Assembly: GCF_026213295.1 (NCBI RefSeq)
Contig: NC_079426.1
Span: forward strand, 18,296,758 to 18,360,757
Origin: Gadus chalcogrammus
Taxonomy: Eukaryota > Chordata > Actinopteri > Gadiformes > Gadidae
Length of the DNA: 64,000 bases
Direction: 5' to 3'
Below the pieces are notes generated by a model. That model was not told the DNA's origin. It saw only the letters and a program-made list of their open reading frames with translations, and did not search any database. The position numbers were made by a program, and so were the translations under genes. Shown piece by piece: positions 57,192 through 64,000 of this stretch (the stretch's first letter is position 1; every line of letters starts with the position of its first letter).

Positions 57192-58650
57192 GGTGATTGT
57201 AAACGTCAGCGCGGACACAGCAGCGACATCCCGTGTTCACAGACTAGTTTTCATGCTCGTGCGCATCGATGACATCGACGCGGATCACTTATCCAACTAG
57301 CAGACATCCAATGGGGTCAGCGGAACCGGTACACCGGTACAGCCTTGCTGCATAACATTATAACATGCCCTCATTATATAAGGTAAGGTTGCTCTTCAAG
57401 TTATTTAACGTAATTTAAAAAACCCTTAGGCAGGTCCAGAATGGGTCAATATAGAAACTCATACTCACTGAAACCAATCATACTTGCCCTAATTACTCTT
57501 GATCTCTGGTCTGGGTCCAGGACATGGATGGACAAGGTGCAGCATGTGTAACTCAACATCTAAAGGGGAAATGAAACTAACCGTCACCATGTCAACTCTT
57601 TCAAAATAAATAACTCTTTCTTGGCAAATGGCAGCTTCAGCTTGGGGACCACCAAAGATAGTGCTGAGTTAGTATTTAAGTGTTTGCGCCTACAAACGCA
57701 TGTAACAGCAAATTAACAACCAAACAGAACAGGCTTTGTGGTAACAATCTCAGTAACAACATCTTACCGTGTATGTTTCGATAATCCTTTACAGAAAATA
57801 GCCTTTCCATTGTTTGTTGCATGATAATACACTTTATGGTTTTGCATGTTGTGTATATATTATGTATTGAGTAGTGATTGCGATGAAGCATTTTTCTCCC
57901 TCTCCTATACTTCATTGTTTAACCTATCTAATAGCCTAAAGAAAACAGACCAGTAACTAAAAAATAACTAATAATGTAGTGCAACTTTAACATAACCTCA
58001 ACAGAAGAAATTCAAAGTCATTCAAAAACGGCCAGGTTTAGCTGCAAAGACGACATGAAACCATGAGATGGCAGCAACATTTAAGTACCAGTTCCTTCTG
58101 CTGATTCTTTTACTTTAGGTTAAGAATCACTCCACAATGTTGTGACGTTACTACAGGACACAAGCACAGTATAAAATGTCTATAATATACAACAGTTTGG
58201 ACCACTTCTATGTGATATGTGACGCAAGTATGTAGCCCAGTAAAAGTTAATGTCACCACCGTGAAGAAGGAACATTATGGTTCATTCATGCAGGACCTCT
58301 GATCTGGGGCCCCTAAATGCAGGGGGTGGGCTTGGCTCAGTCCGCTGTCTCTCTGAGGTCTGTCTGGAGACCCCATGGCCCGGAGAGCCTCTCACAGATT
58401 CATCCAGTAGGCCATAGAGTATTTAATAAAATCTAAACCAAACAGCAGTTGGATCTGAGCATTTGATTTAATCTGATCCTCGGACCTCAGCGCGAGCGTG
58501 TGAATAGTTAATGTTGAAGCACATGTTTCTTTTTTTGATCTAAACAAAGAAACTTGGTTTAACCGCGTCAGCATTTGTATGTGTTGGTTTGAGGTTTTTC
58601 AATGAAGCGTAGCAGCAGAAGGAAGAAAACAAAACAATCAGCAAACAGAA
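57192..58650. other. Intergenic: ccdc113 5' flank to htra1-like 3' flank
   Basis: The first about 100 bp above the ccdc113 ATG would be 5'UTR/promoter (GC-richer, no TATA box). The rest shows no gene or bounded repeat. Confidence 0.5.
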
Positions 58651-58654
58651 AGAA

Positions 58655-59158
58655 AAGTAAAGAAAGTAAACACTTTATTTCTCCAGTATAAAGCACATTC
58701 ATAAAACAATTAATACAGTACTGAGAAAGGACAATTTCGAAAATATTAATAAGCTGGCGCCTATACAAATTGTGTGTGCCCGGAAAATGTCTCACAAATG
58801 TTTGGACTGAGGAGAAGAGAGATGAATGCAAACAAAGCAAACAAACAAACAACCTTATAAAAAACCATCAAAAGGGGAGCATCAGAACATAAAGATCAAT
58901 TATACGTCATTCTCTGGTCACCGGAGCACAGTAGTAGAATCCATCAGGGCACACAAGAATATGAGGGGAGCTACACGTGGATGTTGAACGCACACCTGGG
59001 CTGCAGAGGATTTGTACTATTTGACTCCTTTCCAAATTACTTTTCTTCTCCAGAAGCCAGGCACTGATGAGGTCTAGGGGGCCGCGACGCTACCATGAGT
59101 TCGGACCTATCACACACCTGCATTGTGTGTGAGTGTGCATGTGTGTAATGTGGAAAGG
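58655..59158 (-). other. htra1: Probable 3'UTR of the htra1-like gene
   Basis: On the minus strand an AATAAA lies at 58674-58679, about 480 nt after the TGA stop at 59159-59161, a reasonable polyadenylation signal. Confidence 0.6.
58674..58679 (-). terminator. htra1: Polyadenylation signal AATAAA for the htra1-like gene
   Basis: Canonical hexamer on the minus strand downstream of the stop; no competing AATAAA is seen between it and the stop. Confidence 0.55.
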
Positions 59159-62158
59159 TCAAGGTTCGATCTCCATGGGGAGTATGGTTAGGATGGTGTC
59201 CTCGTTACCACGGCGCACCACCACTCTGAGTGTGGCGTCCCTCTTGATGGCTGCGCTGACGTCCGTCGCCGTGGCAATCCGCTGGCCGTTGATGGAGATG
59301 ATGACGTCGTGCTCTTTAAGGCCTCCACTGCACCGGGAACATAACAAATCAAATAATCAAAATCAAACCCAAACCACTCTCATCCGGTCACCTGCTGATT
59401 AAAGGTGCTGTAGATACTATCATGGTGAGGTGATTGAGGGCTATCATTTAGAGTGAAATGTGGTAAAAATTGCATGGCCATACGTCAGCTATGAGTGAGT
59501 TTTATTAGTGAATGCTCTGTGACAATATCTGTTTTGTGTTGACTGCGTCTCTCTCTGTATGAGCACAATTAAGATTAGCTCATGCAGAGATACATCCCTG
59601 ATTGGTTCAGGGATGACACATGTACAAACATTTTCCTAATGGTGGCAATACAAGCTATTCTGTAGAGTCTACCATTCTTTAGTGTGTCCTATGTAGAGTG
59701 CAGAGGTCTTGAGAATGTGTTCTGTCAGTGTACCATTCTGTAGAGTGTACCATTATGTAGAGTGTACCATTCTAGAGTGTACCATTCCATAGAGTGTACC
59801 ATTTTATAGAGTGTACCATTCTGTAGAGTGAACCATTCTGTAGAGTGCAGGCCCCACAATAGATGTTTTCATGTTCTAAGTAATAAAAATAGAACTAGAT
59901 TGTATTCCTGGACGCATGAGAACATCCACTGCTGACGATGACCACAAACGTTTGTTTTGCCCGCTCTCCTCCCAATTATAAACCCATGATCATCAACAGA
60001 GCAAAAAAGGGCAACGACAAAATGCCAAATCCAACACAAAAAGAATCCTCATCAGCATATGACAGACAGAGAGTCAAGCCCTGCAGGGATGTTGAGGACG
60101 ATGATGATGATAATGAAAAACACAAAAGAACAATGCCACAAAACCAACTGGCCCCAAAGCATAAATAAGTCCCCCAGGCAGGGGCAGAAGGGTGGGTTAT
60201 TGTGGCCGTGGCCCCCTTCGAGCACAGCACTGGGTGACTCCACAGCCGAAGCCAGGCGGCCTCCCCTCCTGCAGGGAGGGGAGGCCGGGGGGAGGAAAGG
60301 GCTGACCTCGGCGTCTCTGAAGCGGCCCGGCTCTGCTCATGAGCTGCGGTAGCTGGCTGATTGAACTGGGCTGGGGTTGTGGGTGGAGGAAGAGGAGGAG
60401 GAGGAGGGGGCGGGATTCTTGAGCGGGCTTAGGAGGAAATCTGGAGTGAGCCCTTACTATGTTTTCCCTGGGAGCGTTGTTTGGGAGCTCAATAGGGTGT
60501 GTGGGTGTGGGGGGGAGCGGGGATAGGGGTGGGGTTGTAAGTGTGTGGTAGCAGGCAGATGACGGAAATGACAAAAAACTGTAGGGTAAATTAAAAGAAA
60601 TGTATCTTCGTTTAGCAGTGAATGTGCCGAGGAGAGGGGAACTGGGGCTTTACAATGACTTCTTTATAAATCAGACCATATGTGTGGTGTGATGTGCCAA
60701 AGACAATATCTCATGACATAGAGAGAGAGAGAGAGAGAGAGAGACACAGAGAGAGAGAGAGAGAGACACACAGAAATCTGTGGCCTCGTTAGTCATAGAA
60801 ACCCTCCGTTAGGAGGACATGACCCCTGCGGATGACCTTACGTGGCGGCCGGTGTCTTTGCGATGACCTCCATGACGTACGCTCCAGAGGTGATATCCGG
60901 GAAGTCCCGATGACGGCTCTTCAACTCTTTGGCCAGCCTAGGGATAAGAGAATAAAACAATCCACATGGCAGATATGATTTCCTCAGCAGAAAGGATCCG
61001 ACCATTAGTAAGCATTTCAAGATTGAATCGACTCGTGTCTTATTTGTCATGCGTAAAGTCGTTACTATCGTGTTTCTACACACGCTCATTTCTTAGCATG
61101 GCCGTGTAATTTTAGCAGCGGCCTCCGTTCAGCCGGTTGCACTTATGCTCCAGTCTGGGTTTTATGATCGTTCACCGCGCAGTTGGACTGCGGCTGAGTG
61201 ACAGCGGTAGGGACGGTAAACATTCTGTGTGGCGCTGGGACTGGGATGGAGAGCAGCCTACCCTGGAGTCAACGTCATCATCCGCACACCGATGTACTTC
61301 TTCTTAGCCGCCGCCCGCCCTAGAGACACGCCAACGAAACACCGAAGAAGAAAGTCAGTCGGCCATTGCTCTCGTTAAGAGAGGACGACATGCCTAGGAC
61401 TTTCATGCCTTGGAGTCTTGTGTTGAAGAGACTATTCATATCATAAAGCCATCACCACCTTTGACCTAACAGAAAATACTCTTTAAAGTCACGATAAAGG
61501 TTATTTTTAAGTATTTAACAATTTCGGTACTAAAAACAGTGAACCACCTGGAACAGAACTTGCAACTCTGGCCTGGCGCTCATAGGACTCGGTCAGGAAC
61601 TCCCGGATCTTGTCGGAGGGGATGGCGAAGGAGATGCCCGCCGTGACCTTCAGGGTGTTGATACCGATGACCTCCCCGTCCTAACGTGGCAGCGTGGTAG
61701 GGTCATGAGTATCGAGAGGACAGGACATGCAGGCTGTTAACTGCTGAAAACACCTATCTTATCCTTACCAAATTCACCAAAGGTCCGCCTGAGTTACCGT
61801 ACTGTATGGAAAAAAAGGAAAGACAAAAGAACAAATATATTTGAATGTATATCATTCATTCATTCATTGATTCAAATGAGGTGCAATGAGACGATTCAGA
61901 TGACTTGTCAAGACTGTGATTACAACACATGCAGTCTCGACTTGAGGCATGCATTGGGCTCACGTTGATGATGGCGTCTGTCTGGATGTACTCCATGTCT
62001 GAGTCCTTCAGGCCCAGGTCGCGGCCCGCACGCTGGGTGGTGCTGACTATCCCCGTGGTGACGGTGTTCTGCAGGGAAAAGGGGCTGCCGATCGCCACCA
62101 CAAACTCCCCGGGGCGCAGGTCGGCCGAGCGGCCCAACGGCAGGACGGGGAGCTTGGA
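59159..62158 (-). CDS. htra1: HtrA-family serine protease, C-terminal half (HTRA1-like, partial)
   Basis: HTRA1 is a secreted trypsin-like protease with a C-terminal PDZ domain. Six exons are in the window: 62158-61964, 61801-61769, 61680-61548, 61319-61262, 60937-60842, 59327-59159 (stop TGA at 59159-59161), encoding 227 residues of about 480. Exon 1 of these reads [20 protein letters not shown]. The 33-nt exon holds the catalytic serine in [11 protein letters not shown]. The next has [20 protein letters not shown]. The last three form the PDZ domain ([41 protein letters not shown]) and end [18 protein letters not shown]. His and Asp of the triad, plus the IGFBP and Kazal modules, lie upstream outside the window. 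The 61548 end adds VASSVP relative to the human sequence I recall. HTRA4 is the main alternative. Confidence 0.9.
59728..59850. repeat. 17-bp minisatellite in the htra1-like last intron
   Basis: About seven units of AGTGTACCATTCTGTAG with small length and base changes. Confidence 0.85.
60719..60772. repeat. (GA)n microsatellite
   Basis: Two GA runs separated by CACA, in the htra1-like last intron. Confidence 0.9.
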
Positions 62159-62165
62159 CTGGAGG

Positions 62166-62532
62166 TCGCAGGGAGAGGGGGAGGAACAAGGGAGAGAGGG
62201 AGGGAAAGAAGAGAGAGAGGGGACGGGAAAGAAGAGAGAGAGGGGACGGGAAAGAAGAGAGAGAAGGAGAGGAAAACAAGGGAGAGACGGGGACGGAAAA
62301 CAAGAGAGAGAGGGAGAGGAAAACAAGGGAGAGAGGAGACGGGAAAGAAGAAAGAGAGGGAGAGGAAAACAAGAGAGAGAGAGAGAGGGAGGAACACAAT
62401 GGAGAGAGAGGGAGGGATAAAAGAGAGAGAGAGGGAGGAAAACAAGGGAGAGAGGGAGGAAAACAAGGGAGAGAGGGAGAGGGAAACAAGGGAGAGAGGG
62501 AGGAAAACAAGGAAGAGAGGGAGAGGGAAACA
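62166..62532. repeat. GA-rich minisatellite upstream of the first visible htra1-like exon
   Basis: Purine-rich units such as GGGAGAGAGGGAGGAAAACAA and GGGACGGGAAAGAAGAGAGA. On the gene strand this is a CT-rich tract of about 360 bp ending right at the acceptor region (exon end 62158), so it provides a very long polypyrimidine tract. The large Leu/Pro/Ser-rich minus-strand ORFs here are artefacts of it. Confidence 0.9.
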
Positions 62533-64000
62533 ATAAGCAGACTTAGGACGGGAAGTGTGCTTTTAGCTTCAATGGATCACATGAATGTGTCAGTATTTCT
62601 CAGTTAATTTGTTCAGAAAAAGAAAAAGACATTGAGTCACTTTGTGTCATGTGTAAGACGATTTGTTAGACCTTCATGTGAAGCAGCTTTTAGAACGTGT
62701 ATGGACAGGATATTAACTTAACCTCTATTTAAAGGTTTGAGATTTCTGATGGTTAACAGATGTAGAAGAGATTCAACTGTAAACCGTTAATCATTAATTA
62801 ACTTGTTAAGAAGGGAGGGTTCACATATTTTCTTAAAAATTGTATAATGTGTAACCCTGTCTTACATAAATTACAATAATTAACATATGCTCTCAAGAGC
62901 AATTACTCTAATGGTCCTAAAAAACTAACGAGTCTTCAGTTTCTCTTGTGCGGGTGGTCAGTGAGAAATGAATCACTACAGACTAGAGAACCGCACGTAT
63001 TCTAAACACATCCTACTCAACACAGTCATGAACAATTCCGAGGTACAACTGCGTACATAGAGGTGGTGCCCAGCAATAACCGGGAATGCCAGCAGCGACC
63101 CCATTCAGAAGCTTATAGCAATTTACGTTTTTAATGAATTGAACACTATACTAGAACTGGACAGTCTGGAAGCTGAGTGTCTTCATCATTTGGGGAGCGT
63201 CTGCCATTTGAACCACAGAAATGGACTGATGCTCAGCTGGCCACACTTAGTGGAAAGCCGGTTACTCAGGTCCTGCCTAGACACACAGACAGACGCACAG
63301 AGGATGGAGGAACCGACGGATGGAGCAGAAGATATATTTAGCCCGACACAGTGGTTTTGAATTAAAACGGTCCCGGCCGGTGTACAGTCAGGCGGCGCGG
63401 TGTGCAGGGCGTTGAGACATCCTGTCAGCGCAACACAGGCTCAGGAAAAAGAGATCCACTGCTCATGTGCTCCTGCCTTCCTGTTTTGTTTACCCAAGGT
63501 TATCCCTAGAAGACGCCTCATCCAGACAAGGTAACTGAGACAGCAAGACAAGCTGGCAAGGAAACCGGGGCATGTAGTTGTATATACGCACATCCTGGTC
63601 AGCTTCTGTGAAAACGCTCAAAGTGTGCGATTCTCAATGAATGCAGAACATCGACTTCACACCAGACGTATGTTCCTCACACAAAAGAGGCAATTGAGAC
63701 TGACCAGCATAGTTTAAGACATGCCTGGCAACTCAGTCAGTGTTGAGTGATAGGGGACGTTATAATTAAAAGACCACAATGATAGTGATAGCCCACAGCT
63801 CTCACCCAGCCTCTAGCACCTCCACCGCCACGAGGGTTAAACAACCCTTCCTGTACCCCGTAAATACATAGAGTAAAACACGCACTCCCTCTCTCGCTCT
63901 CCGTCTCCCTTTCTCATACACACATACACACACATACATGTACAACCACACACACACATGCACTGATGCTCACACACACATACAGTCTCTCTTTCGCGCT
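62533..64000. other. Intron of the htra1-like gene, no exon seen
   Basis: I could not recognise the preceding HTRA exons (Kazal, or the His/Asp part of the protease) on the minus strand up to the window edge. A CA-rich stretch closes the window (63915-63985). Confidence 0.5.

Noticed and set aside
60197..60574. 125-codon Pro-rich minus-strand ORF
   Set aside because: It lies in the last htra1-like intron over GGA-rich low-complexity sequence and does not match any HTRA exon.
59159..62158. Assignment to HTRA3 or HTRA4
   Set aside because: The C-terminus ([19 protein letters not shown]) is closer to HTRA1, and the HTRA3 ending differs. HTRA4 is less likely but not excluded, as the N-terminal half is outside the window.
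61856..62533. 225-codon Leu/Pro/Ser ORF upstream of the first htra1-like exon
   Set aside because: CT-repeat artefact; only 62158-61964 is exon.

Overview
This window is vertebrate nuclear DNA, almost certainly from a teleost fish and plausibly a gadiform (cod-like) one. Genes are split by GT-AG introns, (CA)n/(GT)n microsatellites are very dense, and the transposons are fish-type. One of them is a Ty3/Gypsy element with the integrase-before-RT order known from the Gmr1 group, first described in Atlantic cod. The species is inferred, not proven.

Layout. (1) About 1-2,790 is non-genic, with a TG-rich microsatellite and a 20-bp minisatellite. (2) About 2,790-22,520 is a nested transposon block. 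A candidate outer hAT element (2799-20335) encloses a 5'-truncated CR1/Jockey-group LINE (about 4265-6620) and an L2-like LINE. The L2 LINE is split by three insertions: a Harbinger-like element (7660-9777, itself carrying two hAT elements), a complete LTR retrotransposon on the minus strand (9886-15231), and a PIF/Harbinger copy (16792-18315). A second Harbinger copy (20426-22519) carries its own hAT insertion. Most boundaries rest on target-site duplications read directly from the sequence. (3) About 22,520-30,830 holds no gene I can support, apart from probable wapl 3'UTR at its right end. (4) About 30,835-52,300 is wapl (cohesin release factor), minus strand, 19 coding exons, about 1,232 codons, apparently complete. 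Its introns hold microsatellites, minisatellites and MITEs. (5) 53,430-57,191 is ccdc113/cfap263 (ciliary coiled-coil protein), minus strand, 9 coding exons, 374 codons, complete. (6) 59,159-62,158 is the 3' half of an htra1-like serine protease gene, minus strand. Its 5' exons lie beyond the window.

The three host genes are co-directional on the minus strand (htra1-like, then ccdc113, then wapl) but are functionally unrelated: extracellular protease, cilium and cohesin. Nothing suggests a shared pathway.

Most notable observations: a 163-bp copy of a ccdc113 exon with both splice-site flanks, inserted in inverted orientation in wapl intron 1 and bounded by a perfect 10-bp direct repeat; the Gmr1-type pol order with near-identical LTRs but a frameshifted body; a coding minisatellite in wapl exon 15; and splice sites built into or abutting microsatellites. 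I found no evidence for an entirely new biological system. The exon-copy insertion is the closest to an undescribed event.
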